A stretch of 33,251 bases of DNA from an uncultured Saprospiraceae bacterium (GTDB taxonomy: Bacteria; Bacteroidota; Bacteroidia; Chitinophagales; Saprospiraceae): NCBI GenBank assembly GCA_937921555.1, contig CAKZUV010000012.1, positions 1-33,251 on the forward strand, in the 5' to 3' direction. Shown in pieces: positions 15,889-22,956 of the stretch. Made by a program: the position numbers and the translations under genes. Position 1 is the stretch's first letter. The number at the start of each line of letters is the position of its first letter. The notes beneath the pieces are model-generated. The model searched no databases and had not been told where the DNA came from. It worked only from the letters and a program-made list of their open reading frames with translations.

Positions 15889-16542
15889 ATGCAATTTACA
15901 ACTGAATTAATTGAGTCAATTGAGGAAAAATTTTCCGGTGTACTTCCCGGACGCGCCGCGCAATATCGCATGGCACACGCAGGACGGGATTATCCGATGC
16001 CCGACATCCGTAAGGCCCGGGAAGCGGCAGTAGTTATTTTGTTATATCCAAATGATAAAAAAGAGACGCAGCTGGTTTTGATTCAGCGAATGTTTCATCC
16101 CAAAGATCGTCATTCCGGTCAAATCAGCTTACCGGGTGGTAAACTGGAAACTTCAGATCCTTCTCCAAAAGCGGCTGCCCTGCGGGAACTGGAAGAGGAA
16201 CTGGGCGTCAATTCCAGTGACGTTACCATCCTGGGACAACTCTCTGATCTCCATATTTCTGTCAGTAATTTTTTGGTATATCCATTTTTAGGAGTAACCC
16301 ACCAACGTCCGGCATTTATTCCGCAACCTACCGAAGTACACGCTATTATAGAAACGCCACTGAAAATTTTCTTAGAAAAATCTATGCGTCAAAAAAAGAA
16401 CCTGAAATTGCCCAATGGAATGGTGTTGAAAAATGTTCCCTATTTTGATATTCAGGGACATACCGTCTGGGGGGCAACGGCTATGATTTTAAATGAATTT
16501 TCGGAATTACTAACCGGGGAAATTTTATCGGTGGGAAGTTAG
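15889..16542 (+). CDS. NUDIX hydrolase, CoA pyrophosphatase-like
   Basis: A 217-residue cytoplasmic NUDIX enzyme. The CoA-pyrophosphatase subgroup motif is visible as HSGQISLPGG (75-84), and the Nudix helix follows as RELEEELGV (99-107). The spacing from GG to R is the one-residue-longer form seen in NudL-type enzymes. Members cleave CoA and its derivatives, or sometimes other nucleoside diphosphate compounds, with Mg2+ or Mn2+. Substrate is inferred from motif only. The length matches NudL. The ATG at 15889 is 106 bp after the previous terminator. It runs toward the minus-strand flippase, with only 89 bp between the two stop codons and no strong hairpin there. Confidence 0.9.
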   Translation: MQFTTELIESIEEKFSGVLPGRAAQYRMAHAGRDYPMPDIRKAREAAVVILLYPNDKKETQLVLIQRMFHPKDRHSGQISLPGGKLETSDPSPKAAALRELEEELGVNSSDVTILGQLSDLHISVSNFLVYPFLGVTHQRPAFIPQPTEVHAIIETPLKIFLEKSMRQKKNLKLPNGMVLKNVPYFDIQGHTVWGATAMILNEFSELLTGEILSVGS

Positions 16543-16631
16543 CATTTGTCGAAACTTTCTCAAGTTCGCACAATCATGAAAATTTGGACAATCTCCTAAT
16601 CATTTCTCCTAACGAACAATATGTCGTTCTG

Positions 16632-18125
16632 TTATTTTTTGGATCGTAATAGTTTACGCAGCTGATCCCGCTCAATAAATACAATCATCAGCGCGTAGGC
16701 CAACAGTAAAATCGTATTCACCAACAAAGAAACTGGAACAGATAACCCCATACTATCTTTTAAAAAATCACTGATTAAATATATTCCTACGGCTAATGCA
16801 ATATAGGTAAACATTTTACCAACGGGATAAGGAACCGGATAGTACCGCTGTCCGGTCAGATAACTTGCCGCCGCCATAAAGGCGTAACAAATCATCGCCG
16901 TATAAGCCGCACCCATGTACCCGATTTTGGGAATGAGCAGAAAATTTAATCCGAGGGTAATGGCAGATCCGGCGACGGAAATATAGGCCCCCATCGTAGT
17001 GCGGTCTCTCAGTTTATACCAAATAGAAAAATTATAGTAGAGTCCTAAAAAGAAATTAGCCAGTAATAAAATAGGCACAATCCGCAGGGCTACCCAATAA
17101 TCCGGATTACGAATCAAGTGTTTAAAAATATCCAGATACAATAATATTCCCAGAAAAATAAAACTTCCTGCCAGCGCAAATGCCTGGCCCACGTCTGCGT
17201 AGGTTTCTTTGGCATTTTTCTGTTCAGACTGATTAAAAAAGAAGGGTTCCGCCGCGTAGTTAAAAGCCTGAATCGCCAGACTCATCAGCATCGCAATCTT
17301 AAAACAAGCACCGTATTCTCCTACGAGCACCTTTGCCAGTTCCTCGTCGGTTGTTGCCCAATTTTTTACCAATAAAATATTAAGATGCTGATTAACCGCC
17401 GCCGCAATACTTACAATAATTAATGGTGCCGCGTAGATCAACATCTTTTTTAATAAAGCCTGGTCAAAATTGAATTTAATTTTAAAGTACTCCGGTAACA
17501 ACAATAACATAGTAACTGCACTGGCAATAAAATTGGCAATAAAAACATATTTAATCCGGTCTGTTTTATCATAAAACTCATTTCCTGTGTCCCAGCCGCC
17601 ATCGATCAACCGGGGTAAAATTTCCAGAAAGAAGAAAAGGCTGATAATGTTTACCAAAATATTTACCGTCTTTAATACCGCAAATTTTACGGGGCGATTG
17701 GTGAGCCGCAACCGCGCGAAAGGAAGTGCCGTCAGGGCATCAAAAGCTACAATAAACGCAAACCAAACAATGTATTTCTGATAGTTACTGCTATCCAGAA
17801 TCGGTCCCAATACCGGAGCTACCAGCACCAGCATACTGGTCAGAATAATTGTGGTAGTTAATAACATTACACTTCCCGTCGAAAAAGCCCGGTCCAGATT
17901 TCCATCACGGCTCCCAAAACGAAAAAAAGCCGTTTCCATCCGATAAGTAAAAAAGATAATCAGAATTGCAACGTAGGCGTACATTTCAGCATACACCCCG
18001 TATTCTTCCCGTTTAAACGCACTCGTGAGATAAGCCGTCATTACAAAAAAGTTGAGTACCCGACTCAGGATACTACTCACGCCGTAAATAGCCGTATCGC
18101 CCGCTAATTTTTTTAGTAAAGACAT
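16632..18125 (-). CDS. Polysaccharide flippase, MOP/Wzx-like
   Basis: A 497-residue inner-membrane protein with about 12-14 hydrophobic helices spread over the whole length, of the polysaccharide-export MOP superfamily (Wzx/MurJ-like). The start MSLLKKLAGDTAIYGVSSILSR and the following FVMTAYLTSAFKREEYGVYA are typical of Bacteroidota O-antigen or exopolysaccharide flippases, which move lipid-linked sugars to the periplasmic face. No glycosyltransferase or polymerase gene is adjacent, so the sugar substrate cannot be inferred; a lipid II role is possible but not shown. It lies 69 bp downstream of birA on the same strand and may be co-transcribed. A short TTGAATCG repeat sits 5 bp before its ATG. 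The basic tail RKLLRSKK is cytoplasmic by the positive-inside rule. Confidence 0.9.
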   Translation of the reverse strand: MSLLKKLAGDTAIYGVSSILSRVLNFFVMTAYLTSAFKREEYGVYAEMYAYVAILIIFFTYRMETAFFRFGSRDGNLDRAFSTGSVMLLTTTIILTSMLVLVAPVLGPILDSSNYQKYIVWFAFIVAFDALTALPFARLRLTNRPVKFAVLKTVNILVNIISLFFFLEILPRLIDGGWDTGNEFYDKTDRIKYVFIANFIASAVTMLLLLPEYFKIKFNFDQALLKKMLIYAAPLIIVSIAAAVNQHLNILLVKNWATTDEELAKVLVGEYGACFKIAMLMSLAIQAFNYAAEPFFFNQSEQKNAKETYADVGQAFALAGSFIFLGILLYLDIFKHLIRNPDYWVALRIVPILLLANFFLGLYYNFSIWYKLRDRTTMGAYISVAGSAITLGLNFLLIPKIGYMGAAYTAMICYAFMAAASYLTGQRYYPVPYPVGKMFTYIALAVGIYLISDFLKDSMGLSVPVSLLVNTILLLAYALMIVFIERDQLRKLLRSKK

Positions 18126-18130
18126 TTAGA

Positions 18131-18153
18131 TGTTGAATCGTTGAATCGTTGAA
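18131..18153. repeat. TTGAATCG repeat before flippase
   Basis: TGTTGAATCGTTGAATCGTTGAA, 9-bp units (GTTGAATC) belonging to the dispersed family at 1315-1460 and 11984-12042. Located 5 bp upstream of the flippase ATG. Confidence 0.65.
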
Positions 18154-18194
18154 GATGACTGCCTGCGTCGGGAGTGGAATTGTCCCTTTTTTAT

Positions 18195-18959
18195 CTACTG
18201 CACAAAGCTTATTTCCTTTAGTCCAAATGCTTCGGTTCCCGTCTGATGGGTAATCTGAAGTTTGCCATCAGGTGCTATACCAGTAATCCGGCCCGCAAAG
18301 ATGCTCAAATTTTCGCGCTGGAAGATTGCCTGTTCCTTATAGCGGTATAACCGTACCAGGTAACTACGTTCAATCTCCTCGTATTTTTCTGCCCGTAGCT
18401 GCCGGTAACGCAGGTCAAAAGCCTGACAAAATTCTTCTATCAGGGTATCCAGATGGTACGTTTTACCAGTTAACTGACTCAGAGAAACAGGATTGGGAGC
18501 ATCGCTTACAAAAACGGTTTGATTGATATTCAGACCGATACCAACGACGGAGGATTGCAACCGGGGACCGGATAATATATTCTGAATCAGGATTCCCCCG
18601 ATCTTTTTATCCCCCACATAGAGGTCATTTGGCCATTTTATGCGTAAATTGCTGGTAATATAAGTGCTCAGAAAATCATAAATAGCCAACGAAACCGTTT
18701 GAGATAACAGAAACTGCCGCCGGCTGGGGAGAAAGCCGGGAAAAAGGATCGTGCTCAAAGAAACGTTTTTGTCAGGCTCACTTTCCCACTTACTGCCAAT
18801 TTGTCCTCTTCCACCATGTTGACGGTACGTATATATGGTCGTTCCATCGCTTGGAGTATTTTTTGATAGATACTCCATAGCCGTTAGATTGGTGGATTCC
18901 AGGGTACGATAATATAATAGAACTTTTCCTACGAAAAGCGTGTTAGCAATAGTGTTCAA
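18195..18959 (-). CDS. birA: Biotin--[acetyl-CoA carboxylase] ligase
   Basis: A 254-residue class I biotin protein ligase (catalytic plus C-terminal domain, no DNA-binding helix-turn-helix). It activates biotin to biotinyl-AMP and attaches it to the carrier domain of acetyl-CoA carboxylase. Visible motifs: STN near the N-terminus, the biotin/adenylate loop GGRGQIGSKW, and the catalytic KWPNDLYVGDKKIGGIL; the C-terminal SH3-like domain spans about 205-254. The frame stays open upstream to a TTG at 19007, but that TTG lies inside a -7-like promoter element. The TTG at 18959 gives a start (MNTIANTLFVGK) that fits the family, so I choose it. It is divergent from rsfS, a common Bacteroidota arrangement next to ftsH. 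Confidence 0.92.
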   Translation of the reverse strand: MNTIANTLFVGKVLLYYRTLESTNLTAMEYLSKNTPSDGTTIYTYRQHGGRGQIGSKWESEPDKNVSLSTILFPGFLPSRRQFLLSQTVSLAIYDFLSTYITSNLRIKWPNDLYVGDKKIGGILIQNILSGPRLQSSVVGIGLNINQTVFVSDAPNPVSLSQLTGKTYHLDTLIEEFCQAFDLRYRQLRAEKYEEIERSYLVRLYRYKEQAIFQRENLSIFAGRITGIAPDGKLQITHQTGTEAFGLKEISFVQ

Positions 18960-19004
18960 GATAATATGTTTTTGTACTTTTACACATATAAAAATTACAT
19001 AATT

Positions 19005-19013
19005 CAAAATATA
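19005..19013 (-). promoter_or_regulatory. Putative -7 element of birA
   Basis: Minus strand reads TATATTTTG, the -7 consensus with one additional T, and a TTTTG lies 21 bp upstream as -33. Transcription would begin close to 19000, which rules out the upstream TTG as a start and favours the one at 18959. Confidence 0.45.
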
Positions 19014-19055
19014 TTCAAAGCAGTGTTATTTCTGCAAAAATAATAAAAACTTAAT

Positions 19056-19445
19056 TTGGGACTACAAAATAAAGCAAAACAGGATCCGGAGCTCTCCACA
19101 GAGGAATTTAATGCCCTGGTCATCGAAAGTATTCAGGATATAAAAGGAAAAAATATTGTCAAACTTGACCTCAGACATTTAGACGAATCACCTACGGACT
19201 TTTTTATCGTCTGCGAAGGAGAATCCGTCACACAAGTAAAATCTATCGCCGATAATGTTTACCGGCAACTAAAAAATGAACACGGTATATTACCCGAACA
19301 TTTCGAAGGCCAGCGGAATGCTACCTGGATTTTACTGGATTATTTTAACATTGTGGTCCACGTTTTCCACCCGGAATCACGCGCTTTTTACGAGCTGGAA
19401 GATTTATGGAGTGATGCCATTTTTACAGAATATCAGGATTTGTAA
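19056..19445 (+). CDS. rsfS: Ribosome silencing factor RsfS
   Basis: A 129-residue member of the RsfS/Iojap/DUF143 family, which binds uL14 on the 50S subunit and blocks subunit joining under nutrient limitation. Recognisable stretch: LVIESIQDIKGKNIVKLDLR, then TDFFIVCEGESVTQVKSIAD, HFEGQRNATWILLDYFNIVV and HVFHPESRAFYELEDLW, collinear with E. coli RsfS (105 aa). The start is TTG at 19056; no ATG or GTG occurs in the first half of the frame, so the non-ATG start is forced. It is followed after 267 bp by ftsH on the same strand. The intervening leader can form hairpins, so ftsH may have its own promoter. Confidence 0.93.
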   Translation: MGLQNKAKQDPELSTEEFNALVIESIQDIKGKNIVKLDLRHLDESPTDFFIVCEGESVTQVKSIADNVYRQLKNEHGILPEHFEGQRNATWILLDYFNIVVHVFHPESRAFYELEDLWSDAIFTEYQDL

Positions 19446-19507
19446 TATCCTCATTTTTTTAGAATATTCCGGAATAAACAGAAAAAAAGTCTGATAAAAC
19501 AAATACC

Positions 19508-19611
19508 AACTGTCTCCTGATTCACTTTTGTGATGTGTTGACAGTTAACTGACCTCAAAGCAGCAACTAAATGCCTACTATCGTTGTTTCTATGATATGG
19601 GATTCATCCCA
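19508..19611 (+). other. Folded leader candidate upstream of ftsH
   Basis: AACTGTC (19508-19514) can pair with GACAGTT (19540-19546), enclosing a nested hairpin TCAC/GTGA (19522-19533). A second hairpin TGGGA/TCCCA (19598-19611) follows. A 12-bp palindrome TATTCCGGAATA lies further upstream near 19463. The 267-bp gap has no gene. No known riboswitch class is recognisable. Confidence 0.3.
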
Positions 19612-19712
19612 GCGTAGCATTCAGCAATATAACATTCGGTGACCAATAAAAAACGCACCTGGTGTTAAGTTTATTCACTATTACTATTTTTTGATCATTT
19701 GAAATTCTCTTA

Positions 19713-21713
19713 ATGGAAAATCAGGATAATAATAAGCCAAACAACACGGGGCGATTCAATTCCTACTGGATTTATGGATTGCTGGCCTTGTTCTTACTGG
19801 CACTCAACTTTTATAGCATCACCAACGGGAATAACGACCCACTGGAGATGAAGCAGTTTGCCGAAATGATAAGAGCCAACGATATTGATAATCTGGAGGT
19901 TATTAACAGAGAATACGTTGAAGTCTATCTTAAAGAAGAGGCATTAGAAAAATATCCCAAAGCAGCTAAAAGTAAATTTGGAACAGAACGGCCACACTTT
20001 ACCTTTACCATTGGATCGGTAGAAAGCTTTAAAGAGGACCTCGCAACAATTTATGAACAATATAATATTCCTCCTGCCCAACAGAAAATACCCAGTTATG
20101 ACAACCGGCAAAACTGGTTAGCACCTATTCTGAGCTGGATTTTACCCATTGCCATTCTGATCGGAATCTGGATTTTTATCATGCGTCGTGTCAGCGGCGG
20201 TGGCGGAGGACCGGGTGCACAGATTTTTAATATTGGAAAGTCCAAAGCGACCCTCTTCGATGCCAACGCAAAAGTAAACGTAACGTTTGCCGACGTTGCG
20301 GGCCTCGACGAAGCCAAAGAAGAAGTGATGGAAGTTGTAGATTTCCTAAAACATCCCAAAAAATATACTTCACTCGGTGGAAAAATTCCTAAAGGTGTGC
20401 TATTGGTCGGCCCTCCGGGTACCGGTAAAACGCTCTTAGCCAAGGCCGTAGCCGGGGAAGCAGGTGTTCCTTTCTTCTCTATTTCCGGATCGGACTTCGT
20501 AGAGATGTTTGTGGGTGTCGGTGCCTCGCGGGTACGTGACCTGTTCAAGCAGGCGAGAGAGAAAGCGCCTTGTATTGTTTTCATTGATGAAATTGATGCC
20601 ATCGGCCGTGCGCGTGGAAAGGGTTCTATGCAGGGCGGAAACGATGAGCGGGAAAATACGTTGAATCAGTTACTGGTAGAAATGGATGGATTTAGCACGG
20701 ACAAAGGGGTCATCCTGATGGCTGCAACCAACCGTCCGGATGTACTGGATAGTGCGCTGTTGCGTCCGGGGCGTTTCGACCGGCAGATTGGTATTGACCG
20801 TCCGGATATTAAAGGCCGGGAAGCTATTTTCCGTGTACACCTCAAGCAAATCAAAGTAGGTCCGGACATGAATCCACAGATTCTGGCGGAAATGACACCT
20901 GGTTTTGCGGGAGCAGAGATCGCCAACGTGTGTAACGAAGCAGCACTGATCGCGGCCCGTCGCAATAAAAAGGAAGTCGATATGGACGATTTCAACTATG
21001 CATTGGATAGAGTCATCGGTGGACTGGAAAAGAAAAACAAAATTATTTCTCCGCAGGAAAAGAAGATTATCGCTTACCACGAAGCGGGTCACGCAATTTG
21101 TGGCTGGTTTCTGGAGCACGCCTCTCCGCTGGTAAAGGTGACGATTGTTCCGCGTGGAATTGGTACGCTGGGTTATGCGCAGTATTTGCCGAAAGAAGAA
21201 TATATCACGCGTACGGAAGCATTGCTGGACCGGATGTGTATGACATTTGGTGGCCGGGCGGCCGAGCGGATTATTTTTGATAAAATTTCGACGGGTGCAC
21301 AGAGTGATCTGGATCAGGTGACCAAGATGGCGTACAGCATGATCAGTGTTTTTGGGATGAATGATAAGGTGGGTAACGTTTCATTTTATGGAATGCAACA
21401 GAATCAGTTTAGCAAGCCTTACTCCGATGAGACGGCCACGCTGATTGACGATGAAGTCAGAAAACTGGTGGAATCTCAGTACGTACGCGCCCAGAAATTA
21501 TTGAAAGATAAGATCAACGAACTGGAGATCATTGCCAATAGTCTACTGGAAAATGAGGTATTGCTGAAATCTGACCTGGAACGATTGATCGGTCCGAGAC
21601 CGGCCGATTTGAAAGCCAAGGCAAATGCGCTGGAGACGGATAATGACGACACGTATGATAATTTTATCGAAGGAGGTTCTTCCAGCGCACAGACGGACAG
21701 AAACGAAGAGTAG
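19713..21713 (+). CDS. ftsH: ATP-dependent zinc metalloprotease FtsH
   Basis: A 666-residue membrane AAA+ protease that extracts and degrades membrane and short-lived cytoplasmic proteins as a hexamer. Two membrane helices (about 18-37 and 138-160) bracket a periplasmic domain. AAA domain: Walker A GPPGTGKT (233-240), Walker [11 protein letters not shown], pore loop [10 protein letters not shown], and second region of homology with RPGRFDRQI. Peptidase domain: HEAGH (456-460), with the third ligand D532 in [10 protein letters not shown]. Every catalytic element is intact. A glycine-rich segment ([10 protein letters not shown]) follows the second helix as in relatives. The C-terminal tail (about 635-666) is acidic and low-complexity. 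A strong terminator follows. The position next to rsfS and birA matches other Bacteroidota. Confidence 0.98.
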   Translation: MENQDNNKPNNTGRFNSYWIYGLLALFLLALNFYSITNGNNDPLEMKQFAEMIRANDIDNLEVINREYVEVYLKEEALEKYPKAAKSKFGTERPHFTFTIGSVESFKEDLATIYEQYNIPPAQQKIPSYDNRQNWLAPILSWILPIAILIGIWIFIMRRVSGGGGGPGAQIFNIGKSKATLFDANAKVNVTFADVAGLDEAKEEVMEVVDFLKHPKKYTSLGGKIPKGVLLVGPPGTGKTLLAKAVAGEAGVPFFSISGSDFVEMFVGVGASRVRDLFKQAREKAPCIVFIDEIDAIGRARGKGSMQGGNDERENTLNQLLVEMDGFSTDKGVILMAATNRPDVLDSALLRPGRFDRQIGIDRPDIKGREAIFRVHLKQIKVGPDMNPQILAEMTPGFAGAEIANVCNEAALIAARRNKKEVDMDDFNYALDRVIGGLEKKNKIISPQEKKIIAYHEAGHAICGWFLEHASPLVKVTIVPRGIGTLGYAQYLPKEEYITRTEALLDRMCMTFGGRAAERIIFDKISTGAQSDLDQVTKMAYSMISVFGMNDKVGNVSFYGMQQNQFSKPYSDETATLIDDEVRKLVESQYVRAQKLLKDKINELEIIANSLLENEVLLKSDLERLIGPRPADLKAKANALETDNDDTYDNFIEGGSSSAQTDRNEE

Positions 21714-21780
21714 GACTCAGCGTATGCGATGTTAGCCGGTTGGCTGATTTGATTAACTTACTTTTGATATTAAAATTGTA

Positions 21781-21812
21781 AAAAAGCCCCGTACGATTGT
21801 ACGGGGCTTTTT
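21781..21812 (+). terminator. Terminator of ftsH
   Basis: Perfect 14-bp stem (AAAAAGCCCCGTAC with GTACGGGGCTTTTT), GATT loop and T-run; 67 bp after the stop. Confidence 0.96.
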
Positions 21813-21836
21813 TATTTGCCTTGAAATTAATAATGC

Positions 21837-21904
21837 GATCCCGCCGGGATCGATCGAACGCGGGCCTCGAATCTCGGCTAACATAATTTGATCCCGCTGG
21901 GATC
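21837..21904. repeat. Pair of GATCCCG palindromes
   Basis: GATCCCG-C-CGGGATC at 21837-21851 and GATCCC-GCT-GGGATC at 21890-21904, 53 bp apart, between the ftsH terminator and the lemA stop. The paired layout resembles REP-type palindromic elements; multiplicity elsewhere cannot be judged from here. Confidence 0.6.
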
Positions 21905-21978
21905 CGTCCGAAAATACGCAATGCAACCGTATTAGTTCAGACAAAGTTGATTGAATAGTCCAAAAACTGGACAAGAAA

Positions 21979-22494
21979 TTATGCCTCAAAAAGATCAAAA
22001 ACTCCGAAGCCCAGTATTCCGGCGATCATCTTTCCGGGAAAACCCACCACCCGTTGATTATTTTGCTTAACGATTTTATTGTATTCCTTCTTTGCCAGAT
22101 GAATAGCGTCTTCTGCGTCGCTCAGATGTTGTTGAAGATCACGGAATGCCTCCTTTTTTTTTAAGGCCGGATACGCTTCGGATACGGCAAATAGTGACGT
22201 TAACGATTGGGAAAGCAGACTTTCAGCTGCCGCCTGCTCAGTAACGTTTGCGGCCAGTATGGTCTTATTTCTGGCAGAGGCAATCGTTTCAAAGACGGCC
22301 GTTTCGTGTTTGGCGTAGCCTTGGACCAGCTCCAGCATTTCGGGCAGTACCTCGTAGCGTTGATTAAGGTTCAATTCAATATTACTCCACCTTTCTTCCA
22401 CCTTTTTTTTACAACGCAAGAGTCTGTTGTACTGTAAAAGCAGTAAAACCAGTCCTGCGACGAGCAGACCAATAAGGATAAATGGTAGTGGCAT
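21979..22494 (-). CDS. lemA: LemA family protein
   Basis: A 171-residue LemA protein. One N-terminal membrane helix (about 4-20, PFILIGLLVAGLVLLLL) is followed by a helical bundle. Family motifs: YNRLLRCKKKVEERWSNIEL, QRYEVLPEMLELVQGYAKHE, EAYPALKKKEAFRDLQQ, and AEDAIHLAKKEYNKIVKQ-NN near the end. LemA proteins sit in the cytoplasmic membrane; their biochemical role is not firmly established, though links to envelope stress and membrane proteases have been reported for relatives. The tail is shorter than in many homologues (ends GFGVFDLFEA). No TPM-domain gene, a frequent partner, is adjacent. It faces ftsH, the two stops enclosing the palindromes at 21837-21904. Confidence 0.92.
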   Translation of the reverse strand: MPLPFILIGLLVAGLVLLLLQYNRLLRCKKKVEERWSNIELNLNQRYEVLPEMLELVQGYAKHETAVFETIASARNKTILAANVTEQAAAESLLSQSLTSLFAVSEAYPALKKKEAFRDLQQHLSDAEDAIHLAKKEYNKIVKQNNQRVVGFPGKMIAGILGFGVFDLFEA

Positions 22495-22876
22495 AATGGC
22501 AATTTTAGTCTATTAAGGTAAGGATGTTTTCTCAGATTTTATAACCTTTTGAGTTTTTTGAGAAAGGAATAAATCATTCAGATGTTAAAATGACTTGTCT
22601 TTGCAATAGTGCAGGATAAAATCCTCCTTTATCTTTGCAAGGTAATTTTCTTTGATCTCAGTTCCATTAAAATTATACTATCAGACTATTACTTTTACAA
22701 ATGGGTTCCCATAGAGAACAATCTTTACATCAAAAACAATTTAAAATAAAATATTCATTTTTTTTGTTAAAAATTTCATTAAATTAAAATAAACCTCTAT
22801 ATTTGGTTAATTCAACTTTGCAGAGTTTTGATACTTTCTTCATCTCAAGAGTAATCTTGTCTAAAATCAATTACTG
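22495..22876. other. Gene-free gap between lemA and M4 peptidase leader
   Basis: No ORF is supported. The gap is strongly AT-rich toward its right end. Two exact TAnnTTTG matches point right: TATCTTTG (22630-22637) and TATATTTG (22798-22805). A short TCTTTGCAA is repeated at 22598 and 22632. Confidence 0.6.
22798..22805 (+). promoter_or_regulatory. Putative -7 element of M4 peptidase
   Basis: TATATTTG, exact TAnnTTTG. A TTTC lies at roughly -33 distance. Predicted transcription start near 22810 leaves a leader containing the ATG at 22877 and the 8-bp tandem repeat. Confidence 0.5.
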
Positions 22877-22894
22877 ATGATTCTTAAAAACAAC

Positions 22895-22931
22895 ACGCAT
22901 TTACGCATTTACGCATTTACGCATTTACGCA
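22895..22931. repeat. 8-bp tandem repeat (ACGCATTT)4
   Basis: Four perfect ACGCATTT units at 22895-22926 plus partial ACGCA. It lies between an upstream ATG (22877) and the in-frame ATG of the metallopeptidase (22957). With four copies the upstream ATG opens a 25-codon frame that stops at TAG 22952-22954. With three copies (or six) it would fuse in frame to the peptidase. Confidence 0.92.
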
Positions 22932-22956
22932 AAAGTATGTTAAATATGCTTTAGTC

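Noticed and set aside
20096-21119. Minus-strand ORFs of 109-168 codons within ftsH
   Set aside because: Antisense shadows of a highly conserved gene.
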